Assembly: GCA_900618425.1 (NCBI GenBank)
Contig: UZAN01041125.1
Location: forward strand, 1-17,575
Direction: 5' to 3'
DNA: 17,575 nt
Source of the DNA: Echinostoma caproni
Taxonomy: Eukaryota > Platyhelminthes > Trematoda > Plagiorchiida > Echinostomatidae
The position numbers and the translations under genes are program-made. Under the pieces are notes generated by a model that searched no databases, was not told the origin of the DNA, and saw only the letters and a program-made list of their open reading frames with translations. Of the stretch, positions 8,095 to 17,038 are shown one piece after another; the first letter of the stretch is position 1, and every line of letters begins with the position of its first letter.

Positions 8095-10425
8095 ATTATT
8101 ACACCACCCGACGAAGTTAAACAGCACAGGTCGCTTATTAAGGATACTCTGCGTTCTGCTGGCCTAGTTAGTTGCAGTATGAAACGTCGTGCTGCGACAC
8201 ACTGGAGTTCTTCGAAGTCTCCGTGTCTTCTCGTCGCGCGTCGATCAATCCCAACCGGCAGGGACCAAACGAGATACGACACGGAATGACTCGTAACCTC
8301 AACTCAAGTGCACGTAGAGACCTTGAAATATGGTGGCCTCAACGCGCCTTGAAAAACTCCCGCAAGCTGCTCCATCTCAACCGAGTCACCGGTAGGAAAG
8401 CATTTGGTGAGAGCAAAACGATCCACGAGACTCACGGTTTGCCCATTCATAGTCATCAGCGACGTCTTGCACTCTAAGCGGAGCACTTTAAAGCACAGTT
8501 CAGCTGGTTACCAGCATTAGCTTCTCACACAGCTATTCCGCCACACGTCCCATGGTCTTTCTCAACAGACCCACCCTCTGAAGCCGAAATCGTTAAGGAA
8601 TTCCAAGACTTGGGTCGTCAAAAAGCGCCGGGCTCCGACGGCCTTCCCCTAGCTTTGTTTAAAGATGTTGGAATAAAATTTGTTAGAGAACTACAAGTTC
8701 TGTTCTCTAAAGTGTGGAACGCTTAGCAGGTCCCTTCCTCTTTGGGAGGGGGAATCTATTGTGGTCAAAAAGGACCCGCGCAATGACTGCATGAAGTATA
8801 GCGGTATAAGCCTAATCCCGATTGCGTCAAAACTGTTGGCGTCCGTCATTATCCGCCGATCATAAACTATATGTGACGAGCAGACCCGCGAGGAGCAGGT
8901 TGAGTTTCGCGCCGGTCGTGGATGCATCGATCAAATCTTCACCCTCCGACAGCTGCTAGAGCACCGTCATGCTTATCAACGACCGACGTTCATAGTATTC
9001 TTGGACATTCGCGCGGCTTTCCACTCTGTTGATATAACCGCACTATGGAACTGTTTGTTGAGGAATGGAGTACCTGAGAAGAATGTGTCGATCACGAAAG
9101 AGTTGTATTGTCATACCTCATGTTGGGGTAGGGCCTATGGCCAGCTTCCAGCACCCTTTGCCGTCTCTAATGGAGTTCGACAATGCTGTCCTATATCTCA
9201 ATTACTTTTAATTTTGTCATTGAGAATGTCCCACAGAATACTTTATGCGGTCCAGCAAACGGCGGAGTCCAACTCCTCCCGGGGAACAGGGTCCTTGAGT
9301 TAGAATATGCTGATGACATCGTCCTGCTGGGTGACAACACAGGTTGTCCAAGGAGCTTGGAACCGCTTGTCGATCGAGGTTTCCAGATATGTTATGGTAT
9401 GTGCTTTGCACCTTCCAAGTATAAAGTGCTTGTTCACGATTGGCAGGAGCCTGTTCAGTTCAGTTCAGTTTGCGCAGGACAATGTGTGGCCTGGGCTAAT
9501 CTTGCGTCCAGATTGATGTGTTGGCTGTTCTTGTGGATTTCAATACTACGAGTCAATAGGTTTTTCTGAAAGGCAGAAAGTAAGGCGCAGTATCTCGTCC
9601 TGGGCAATGGCGCTCAGGACTGATAGATACCATCAAACTATTTCAGGGATGGCAGAAGCCCGACAGTCATCTAATGCCCTCTTGAAGTCTATGACGTTCG
9701 AGCAGCTTGCCACATTTTTAGGTAGACTATTCCAGTAAGGTATTACGCGACTTGTAAAGAATTTGGCTCCAATGTCCAGCCTTACAAGACTACATTGCAG
9801 CCTAAAACTATGTCCCCTAGTGCCACTGTGCCTGCACTCACCTTCTGCGGTGATCAGCTAGAAGTAGTTGACAGCTTTAAGTACTTCGGGAGCTTAATCA
9901 CAACTAATGTAGGTATTGAGGAGGAGATCACATCACGAACAGCTTGACGGTTGCGAGACCTGGGCTTTTCGAGCGGAGGATGCTAAGTGACTTTCGGTAT
10001 TCGACCACCGATGTCTCCGAAGTATTGCTGGTGTCTGATGGGAACATCGGGTCAGCAATGACGAGGTTCCCTGTCGTGTGTTGGGTGTAAATAATTGCTC
10101 TCTAACAGAAGTAATCGCTCTACACCGCCTCCGTTGACTTGGTCACATGCTGCATATGCCTGCCCATCGACTACCTTTCCGCGATCTCTTTGCACGTGCC
10201 GGACAAGGCTGATAGAAACGCCACGGTGGTCAGACCATGAAATGGCGTGGAGGTATGAAGAAGCTGGCCTCAGATTTGGCTTTGGTTGGTGCAGCCTGCC
10301 TTCAAGGTTGGAGCCCAAGGGATGAGGATTGTCGTTGGTTAGAGACTCTAATAGATATTGTCGCTAATAGAAGTCAGTGGCGCGAATGTTTTACGGTCTG
10401 CCTGTTGAAGTCCCGTGCCCCATAA
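8095..10425 (+). mobile_element. Decayed RTE-clade LINE (linker, RT and C-terminal region)
   Basis: An RTE-type polyprotein can be followed across several frames. First comes the linker between endonuclease and RT (ARRSIPTGRDQ near 8237; RDLEIWW near 8310). RT blocks follow: APGSDGLPLALFKD at about 8626, SGISLIPIASKLLASVIIRR, VEFRAGRGCIDQIFTLRQLL, FLDIRAAFHSVD at about 8998, AVSNGVRQCCPISQ, and the catalytic YADD at 9306-9317. The C-terminal portion has CETWAFRAED at 9952, FDHRCLRSIAGV and RWLETLIDIVANRSQWRECF, ending at TAA 10423-10425. Stops at 8475, 8724, 8863, 10009 and elsewhere, frameshifts near 8290, 8740 and 9185, and a deletion of several dozen residues at about 9945-9951 kill it. 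A 375-base antisense LINE interrupts it at 9456-9830. The apurinic endonuclease part is absent, so it is 5'-truncated. It is close in type to the RTE elements known from Schistosoma. Confidence 0.85.
9456..9830 (-). mobile_element. Antisense CR1-like LINE 3' end nested in the RTE element
   Basis: The host RTE reading frame reads DWQEPV up to 9455 and resumes with PALTFCGDQLEVVDSFKY at 9831. Because 375 is divisible by three, it resumes in the same phase. The intervening DNA, read on the minus strand from 9830, is open for 65 codons to TGA at 9633-9635. It carries GTRGHSFRLQC, FFTSRVIPYWNSLP and FKRALDDCRA, the C-terminal module of CR1/Jockey-like ORF2. A 3' UTR of about 150 bases follows and ends in CCTGCGCAAACTGAACTGAA (9456-9480). 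No target-site duplication is visible, which is usual for CR1-like elements. The intact frame indicates a younger insertion than the RTE host. Confidence 0.8.
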
Positions 10426-10815
10426 AAAACGATAAACTGAAACTTTCAAAAAGGAAACGGTGAAACAGAAAAGTGTTATCCCATTTATTTGTAATTTTCT
10501 ATTTTAACGGTTACGCCTTTTTTATGATGTTCTGTATCCCAAACCCCCAACCGGATACGCATGCCTGACGAACGGCAAGAACCGCGAAACCGGTCGTGTG
10601 CTTCTAGGGAAATTTTGTCCAGTTATTCACATACTACTTATTATGAAATATATATAACATCAGTACTTATTCTATACTTACTTACTTATTCTATTAGTAC
10701 AATTGTGGTTTCCAAATTTGCTTTGGCCACTTATTTCTTCTGGACATACTCACTTCTTCAGAGAGACCAGTTTAGAGTATCGACCGTTAAACTGCAAATC
10801 AACCAAATTGCTCCA
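10426..10815 (+). mobile_element. Probable Penelope-like terminal repeat segment around a hammerhead ribozyme
   Basis: Directly after the RTE stop the sequence becomes AT-rich and then contains the ribozyme motif at 10559-10601. Self-cleaving hammerheads with minimal stem III are known from the terminal repeats of Penelope-like elements, so I infer that the flanks come from such an element. The flanks hold no protein signature: the plus-strand frame at 10561-10821 covers the ribozyme itself and continues into a TTA/TAC-rich tract (about 10623-10695), so I do not regard it as a gene. The boundaries are guesses. The only Penelope-like coding remnant in the window lies about 4 kb to the left at 6318-6690. 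Confidence 0.4.
10559..10601 (+). ncRNA. Hammerhead ribozyme motif, type I, minimal stem III
   Basis: All core elements are present in order. Stem I 5' strand GCATGC (10559-10564) pairs with GTGTGC (10596-10601) over six base pairs, two of them G-U. The core CTGACGA is at 10565-10571 and fits CUGANGA. Stem II is CGG (10573-10575) with CCG (10582-10584) around a six-base loop. GAAA is at 10586-10589. Stem III is the palindrome ACCGGT (10589-10594), and the cleavage residue is C10595, giving the usual GUC triplet. One defect is visible: the closing pair of stem II (A10572 and C10585) is a mismatch where active hammerheads carry G-C, so activity may be reduced. A palindromic stem III suggests a dimeric form, as proposed for Penelope-like hammerheads. 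Confidence 0.75.
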
Positions 10816-11195
10816 GCTTAAGCGTTTTATTCACCATCCCGTGTTTAGTTTACGGTGAGATTTTGAGGGTTAATCTAAGTTACCTTTATTTAAATGTAAT
10901 AATTGATTGATTTTCTGCACAACTGTATGAATGAAAGACTCTCGCAGAAATACTAGAAAAAAATCTATGCATAGTATCATTGAATAAAGCTACCAAAAGA
11001 ACATATATATAATACCAATCTTACGGAAACGGCACCAAAATAATCAAGAATTATGGCACTAACAATAGAATCTACCTAATCAGTGTTTAAGGACCTCAGA
11101 ATATGGAGTGGGGTATTGCGGGATTTGGTGTTCCACCAACTTCCCTCAATAATTAATTTTTCTAATCTTATCGTACTCATGATGTAGCACTTCTT
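10816..11195. other. No recognised gene
   Basis: AT-rich sequence between the ribozyme-bearing segment and the second RTE element. The last 80 bases may be an over-decayed part of that RTE, but no block is clear enough to claim. Confidence 0.4.
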
Positions 11196-12260
11196 TCAAA
11201 GCTTCTCACAGACATCTCACATCGTCGATTATGTGCAGCTCGGGAACAGTGAACACATGAGAACCAGACTGGTTTTAGACCGTTTTAAAGACGCATCGAC
11301 CATATTTTGAACGTCAATCATATTGTTGAACACAGGCAGTCCTTCCCGATAAAGAGAAATTATATCCTATTTCATCTAAAAGCTGACTTCTATTCAGTCA
11401 ACAGCAGTGTAATACACATCTTATTGAAGGGTGTGGTTCAAAAATTATTTCTCTACTGTGATCTTGGTATACAAAAAGCCAAAGACGCGTTCGAGCTCAC
11501 GGCTCTTTTTCGACATAAGTTCACTATGTAAAGCGGTTTTCACCAGGGTTGTTACCTTCCTTATCAACTTTGTAAAAGGTATGATTCTGGAAATAACCAT
11601 GTCCTCCAACAAGGATATCGAGATTGGTATACTCCCAGTTTGCAGGCTGTCTGATTGGATGTGCACAAACAACATTGTACTGCTGAGTGAAGATTTAGGT
11701 AAGCTGCCAGCTTTTCTGGTTGGGTCAAGTGTTTGCTTACCTTTATCTAGCACGTATCTTACACATCCAGAGTGTAGAACGTTACTACATAACTGGATTG
11801 ACTGAGCTCTCAACCTCACTCAAACAGGGGACAATGGAGAAAGCACACGAAGTTAGCTGTCTGGGCAGCTGCATCTCGCTTGAAGAATTAAGTGTCGACA
11901 GACATACAAAAGGAGCGTTTAATGTTAACCAACTTGAGGCATTTCGAGCACCGCTGTCATAATCAAGCGTATGCCACAGCTGTCAGGCCGGTTCTTCTGG
12001 ATAGCGAAGAGACGGGGTTGTGATGTGAACAGAACAACAGTTGTTCATCTCTTTAAGTCAAGTCATGAAGCGCACTAGAACTATTGCTTTCAACGTTGCA
12101 TTGCTTTAGTTTGGTGAGATCATCGGACAAACAATGGGCGTTCAGAGGAGTACTATCCAGTAATTGAAGTCGCTCATTGCAAAAAGTACTTAATCCTCAT
12201 GAAGTAAAATGGGAGTGGTGAGTGGTACGTATGTCACCAAAGAGGTCCCTTGTGTACGAT
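11196..12260 (+). mobile_element. Second, highly decayed RTE-clade LINE
   Basis: Starting at TCA 11196 the DNA follows RTE reverse transcriptase: SKLLTDISHRRLCAARE, then QTGFRPF, RRIDHILN, HIVEHRQSF, FHLKADFYSVN (counterpart of FLDLKAAFDSVD), FLINFVKGMILEI, CRLSDWMCTNNIVLLSEDLGK, a CRTLLHNWID block and LGSCIS near 11860. VRPVLLDSEETGL near 11985 corresponds to the VRxVLLYGSETWPL block, and PHEVKWEW near 12198 to the HRLRWLGH block. The catalytic Y-x-D-D is gone: the site reads CTNN at 11662-11673. The block wording (LSED.GK..AFL) differs from the element at 8095, so it is a separate RTE subfamily and an older insertion. The element is 5'-truncated, and its 3' end is uncertain. Confidence 0.7.
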
Positions 12261-13677
12261 AAGTTGGAGGATAGTTGGTATTTGAATGACCTGTCTAAAA
12301 ATTGCTCATAAAAACAGAAAAATAAAATTCTAGTAACATACCTGACAAAATACACGAGATTATTTTAGTCTCCCACTGATATTGTCGATCAAAGAGAACG
12401 GGACTGTTGTAAACGATGTGAACAGTCGGGTTGCACTTTAGCTTCAATCATTAGAACACAATTAAGATATTTGTAATCATCGTCTGTTGTTCCGCATAAT
12501 ACAGTTGACTAATATGCGTATACAACTGGAGAATTCCACTTTGCTCATCATGTACATGTTTCTTTTGATGGGATGCCATGAAGTTTGTGAATCAACCACA
12601 CGTGTCATCCAAAGCTGCATGTGATAAACGATGACAATCCACCGATTGTATTCTGGGTCCAGGTAATAGTCATTAGAGGCACAGTCACGTTCCATGGGTC
12701 TTGAGTGAAATACGTTTATCATAGTTATCCAGTGAACAGGTGACTCGAGATTTCGCCTCAATCAAAAATAGCTACAGTGTATGATAATAACAAATAGCTT
12801 TATGCATTAGAGCAGAAGAAAATAGTTCATTTTCATGTAACTTCAGATCAAGCCAACACACCGAATTGTATTTGCATGGTTACGAAGGGTACCTTAACCA
12901 TCAAGGGAGATTCCGTCACACAAGATAGTTCATTTACTTATTTATGAATGAAACTTATCTGTCTATCTATCTTATCTATGCTCTATTACAACTGCACCAA
13001 CAGCTAGCTGATAACGGTACATTACGCGGTCGCATCCGCCAGAATTTAGATAAAGTGCTCTTTCGGCATAGGTAGATCAGCTTTGAGTTTTTATCTGAGG
13101 TGAGAAACTGGCTTCAATCGGGTAAGGTTTATTTCAATCACGAAGGAATCAAATTTTCTAGTGATTGCTATCACTACTCTCTCACCCCAACACATACAGC
13201 AGCACCAACTTGCGCAGGAACACCTTGACACCGGGACGATTTCTCATCTGGCTTTTCATCAATGCCGTCGTTATTTCGAGTGGAGGGAAAGCGAGTATAG
13301 TAAGATTTATTAGAACGGGGTTTTTTACAATCCTTTCTTGCTTTTTTACTACATACTAAGTGAATAAACTACAAAACTTTAAAGTGGACGTTTGTAAAAA
13401 AGGAAACTTGCATCGAGCTTGTACAACATTTTTCAATCAAACATTAAAATTTGTCAACGCGTTTACTAAAAAACAATTTTTTCAACCTAAAAGTGTTGCA
13501 TCAGCAGTAAAGGAGGAAGAAAAAACAGTTATTGAACCAAAAAGACAACTCGATTTTTTTATCCAAATTGTGATTTGTTCACTGAGCATATAAACTGCGT
13601 TCTTTTTCTGAAAACCAAATAACATCAGCTTTTCATTAAATTTTAGATATTGTTTAGACCATTCTAGAATATTTACT
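12261..13677. other. No recognised gene; upstream flank of the DDHD gene
   Basis: A minus-strand frame at 12477-12761 and plus-strand frames at 13165-13359 and 13360-13593 are open but match nothing I know. The last is Lys-rich and opens with a GTG, not an ATG. Positions about 12955-12979 are a short TATC-type microsatellite. The final 300 bases could include the promoter and 5' UTR of the DDHD gene, or an intron if upstream exons exist; TTTTAG at 13641-13646 and TTTAG at 13653-13657 could serve as splice acceptors. No TATA-type element can be singled out in such AT-rich DNA. Confidence 0.4.
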
Positions 13678-16600
13678 ATGGATGTACATCTTCTGGAGGA
13701 AGAAATTCCCGTGGAGTCGGTGCGATGGTTTTATGGTCGGGGCAGTGCACACGCGAACACGTGGAAAGCGTTCTGTGGTGCTGATTCAATCAATATCGAG
13801 AACGGATTCCGAGCTATGCGACACAATAGGGACGCTTCTTTCGACGGCAAAGTGGTTGTTCGTGCTGGTCTATTTGAGGTCGACCTGCATACTAATTTGT
13901 GTAATCCAATATTTTGGCCCGGAGAGAAACGTTCTCAGCACTCGGGTAAGAGAGATTGGTGTACAACTCCTATCCAACGTGGTCTGTGGTTCAACAAGAT
14001 CAACTGGGTCCCGCTCGATTTCACGTTAGCTTCACTCATTGAACAGGAGCATGTCAGAATTATGATTCCCAAGTTGCGGGAATTGCAAAACTCAAAAAAA
14101 TCAAAAAGAAGTAAGCCTGATAGATATGTCAAAACAAACCATTATTTTCATCCCAGCCATACACAAAATGAACCACGAAGGACACAGCGTCAACTGGACA
14201 GCAAACGGCGAAGTCTTCCTGGTAACCAGATTAGCCCAGCCATTCGCGCACGTCAAACTGCAAGGAGATTTAAGTGAGTCCGATAAAACCACTCACGAAC
14301 AGTCAATTTCATTATTTTTGTTTACCAGGCAGTGTCCCAATCGCGCGCGGATTCCACCGTATTGCGAGCCCAACGGATTGCAAACCACCAGTCACACAAT
14401 TGGTCTTTGTCGTCCACGGCATAGGACAACAGCTGGCCAGTATACGCCATGAATGTTCCAAGTAAGTAAATAATAGTGTCTTCAAATTCTCTGGAGAACC
14501 TAGTGTTCGATGTCCGTATACACGCCATAACTGGGTTACATTAGAATAGTATTATTGTTTTCTGGAAGATATCTTTATTGCACTTTGGGGAATACCACTT
14601 CAAACATATTGTCTAACTTTAGATTCCGCGCCTCTGTTTAACCGGCTTTTTATCCTACAAAAATGTTTTAAAATGAGCTTTGGCATAGACGAAGGAAAGT
14701 GGCTTTGTTAAAATATAATCCTCTAAATTGTAACTACCCCAACCCTTTTGTCATTTAATGTTTGCAAAGTTTAGCAGAGACTGACAGTCAATTTTTTCGT
14801 CAAACTACTAGTTAAATCAAGGTAAATCAAGTGGATGCTTTATGTAACCTGAAGAAGCAAACTTCTGCTACCGATACGAAGGTAAATAAATACACTATAT
14901 CGAATCTAGTTGAAAGTCATATATCGAAGGTTGATCAATGCAAGACATTTGTTAGTTTGGATGCGATTTGTTCAAGAGTACTTAGAAAATGAGCGACTGA
15001 AGAGCAGTAGGCCTTTAAACGAACATAGACAAGCCCGGGAAAGAGGTGGAGAAAGTTTCTCTAAGTTTACGGCGAAGAGTGGGTTTTGTCTGATTTCAAA
15101 ATTCAAAGGAATTTGAGACATGCATTCGAGTATTTAAAGACAGTAAACATGATAAGTTTGCGCACAAGGAAAACCAATGTACGTAGAATGATGTTCGGTA
15201 GAGCTAGATATAAGTCTGAATCCGTGATACCAGTAGAACAGTCGGCCGGAAGAAACGAAAATTTTAATAAGATGTAGGTGGATGGAGAACAATATGAAGT
15301 CGTAGTCATAAACTGGCAACCTTCTTGCTCTTGCGAATACTGTATTGATGTGATCCAACCGTATAAGTTTACCGTTAACCGTTGCAAAAAAAACAGTTAA
15401 TACTAGAGGTTCTCATAATGAGTACATTACGAATAAGAAAACCAGGTTTAACCGAACGGTACAAAGTCCCAACTGTCCTTCGGAGAAAACTTGCAGCTCT
15501 CTAACAGAACAATGATATGAACCAGTGACATTAGCAGGTAACCTCCAGGATCTGCTCAATGCCTCAGCAAAGATAGCCTATCTGAATTTCCTACCTTCAA
15601 ATTGGAGCTACCCTTAGCCCTCTAGTTCTGTCTACTCTTCCATCAAAATGAGAGACCCAAGGACAGCAAATAAAACCTCCGGGTTGAATCCTTTGAACTA
15701 CTGAACCAGAAGCAGAGGGATGGTCGGTGATTCCTTGGTCATATGAAAAATCCTTTGACAAAAAGTTTTTGCTATACATCCATCTTAGTAGATGTGTTTG
15801 ATTTTTAAGCCTAAATTGTTAATAGCAAAATTTATGATTATTTATATTCGCCTCAAATGACCCCAAGTTCCGTGCACTCAAGTGACAGAGCGTAAATTTC
15901 CGTTGCTTAAAGTCCTCGAAAATTATTTCTGAGTATGAACGATTTTTCTGAGGAGTTTTACGTGTAAACATATATATTTTTTCACATACGTCTGCTTATG
16001 GGCACGATACTGTCACATTGCTCCTGCCAAGATGATTGAATTTTCTCGGGGAATTAGCAAACAGCTAACCAAAACCTAACCCACGGGGCAGCAGGGCGGT
16101 CCTGGAAAACCGCAATCCATAGAGGGTTGGTGTCCAGTTTATCGGACCTAACACACTGCGTACGGGATAAAGAGTTCAAGGAGCCCAATAAACCTCGATA
16201 CCGAATCGAGTCGGTGACCACTATCACGACCAAGGCCAGGATGGGCGTGGTTTGTACGCCTCTTCTTGGATAGTTTGGAATCAGGGTTTTTCAACCAAAT
16301 CACCTAAGTGAGCTGCCAGTAACTACGCTCGGTAATCAGCCATCTGTGAGGAAGTATACAACAGAGACCGTTTCATCATTATTCTGCAAGGTAATGACGA
16401 GAGCTGGTATTCTCAGGATTGCTATCACTTCCCTATCAATGACAACTAATATGGGTGGCCCTCTCCAATTTTCAGGGCTTAAATTACCGATCGTCATTAA
16501 TGGACAGGATATCGTCCAGACGATATCAAGTTCTTATTTTCATAGGTAGTTTATTGAAATGGATATAATTCAACTATTTTATGTGCTTTTGAATCCAAAA

Positions 16601-17038
16601 CATTCACTTTGCTTTACTTCAGATTTCGAAAAACCTGTTTGAAAGTAATCAAGAAACGCTATCCTAAACTCAGCAGTGCTGAACAACGAATCGAGTTTAT
16701 CCCGGTGGATTGGCGTAGCCCGCTGAACTTAAACTGTTCCACTTTGGAAAACATAACCATCGGTCAAATGCGACCGTTGCGTATGTATATTAACAACTGC
16801 TTTATCGATGTGCTCTACTACACGAGCACAGTGTATCGAGTGGAGATCATGCGAAGTCTCAGCTGGGAACTTACGCGGTTGTTCAATCTATTTCTACGGC
16901 ATAATCCGCACTTTCTGCAAAAAGGTGGACAAGTGTCGGTTTTGGCTCATTCGCTTGGCACGGTTATCATGCACGACATTCTTCGAACAACAGATACACC
17001 AGTTCGATTAGTTGACCCGGATTCGCTCAATGCAAGTA
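13678..17038 (+). CDS. DDHD1: DDHD1-type intracellular phospholipase A1 (5' part, four exons, partial)
   Basis: Exons are 13678-14110, 14157-14273, 14329-14461 and 16623 to about 17038. All three junctions keep frame (phases 1, 1, 2). The family removes the sn-1 acyl chain from phosphatidic acid and related phospholipids in the cytosol and on membranes. Exon 1 holds the WWE-like N-terminal domain (ESVRWFYGRG near residue 13, TWKAF, then VVRAGLFEVDL, PIQRGLWF, LIEQEHVR). Exon 3 holds QLVFVVHGIGQ; HGIG at 14415-14426 is the oxyanion-loop motif. Exon 4 holds IEFIPVDWRSPL, DVLYYTS and VSVLAHSLGTVIMHDIL. The nucleophile is Ser at 16951-16953, about residue 338. The HGIG motif and PVDWRS block fit DDHD1 better than lipases outside the family; DDHD2 or SEC23IP is less likely. 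ATG 13678 follows an in-frame TGA at 13609, but an upstream exon is possible because vertebrate DDHD1 has a longer N-terminus. The C-terminal DDHD domain lies outside the window. Confidence 0.85.
14111..14156 (+). other. Intron 1 of the DDHD1-like gene, 46 bases
   Basis: The donor is GTAAGC at 14111 and the acceptor is TTTTCATCCCAG ending at 14156. Splicing joins A (last base of exon 1) to CC and gives a continuous frame from the SKKSKR tail of exon 1 to IHKMNHEGHSVNW in exon 2. Without it, the two parts sit in different frames. The conserved family text on both sides supports an intron, not a frameshift mutation. Confidence 0.75.
14274..14328 (+). other. Intron 2 of the DDHD1-like gene, 55 bases
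   Basis: The donor is GTGAGT at 14274. The acceptor follows a T-rich stretch (ATTATTTTTGTTTACCAG) and ends at 14328. Phase 1 on both sides gives codon AGC across the junction and the frame S-V-P-I-A-R-G-F leading to the conserved QLVFVVHGIGQ. The alternative AG four bases later (14331-14332) breaks the frame. Confidence 0.75.
14910..15402 (+). pseudogene. Possible decayed SWIM-zinc-finger transposase fragment
   Basis: A frame at 15278-15402 encodes VDGEQYEVVVINWQPSCSCE followed by Y-C-I-D-V-I-Q-P-Y-K-F. This resembles the SWIM finger of MULE-type transposases, which reads roughly C-x-C, a short gap, then P-C-x-H. The first two cysteines (15326-15334) are intact, while the P-Y-K-F would be a mutated P-C-K-H. 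Upstream open stretches (14910-15116 and 15086-15277) are rich in Lys and Arg and could be the preceding part in broken frames, but I recognise nothing definite there. The call is weak. Confidence 0.25.
16040..16345. repeat. Probable interspersed repeat in intron 3
   Basis: Within an AT-rich intron this stretch is clearly more G+C-rich and complex, with segments such as CCCACGGGGCAGCAGGGCGG and CCAAGGCCAGGATGGGCGTG. No open frame or RNA fold identifies it. The change of composition and the abrupt edges suggest an inserted repeat; I cannot name the family or its strand. Confidence 0.35.

Larger units (their letters stand above)
14462..16622 (+). other. Intron 3 of the DDHD1-like gene, about 2.16 kb
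   Basis: The donor is GTAAGTA at 14462. The acceptor is CTTTGCTTTACTTCAG ending at 16622. Phase 2 joins AA to A and restores a Lys codon between HECS and FRKTCLKV, in agreement with the family alignment. The intron contains a possible transposase fossil (14910-15402) and a GC-richer stretch (16040-16345). It shows no recognisable intact gene. Confidence 0.7.

Noticed and set aside
11445..11819. 124-residue minus-strand frame
   Set aside because: Shadow of the decayed RTE reverse transcriptase on the plus strand, whose blocks are recognisable.
12477..12761. 94-residue minus-strand frame
   Set aside because: No recognisable motif and no neighbouring exon signals.
14097..14160. Frameshift in the DDHD1-like ORF at an A-rich tract
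   Set aside because: Good donor and acceptor signals and in-frame joining make a 46-base intron the better explanation.
14846..14885. CTGAAGA followed by an AGCA/TGCT hairpin, a possible second hammerhead
   Set aside because: There is no GAAA after the hairpin and no stem I pairing around it.
15945..15975. CTGAGGA core-like motif
   Set aside because: No acceptable stem II, and TAAA replaces GAAA.
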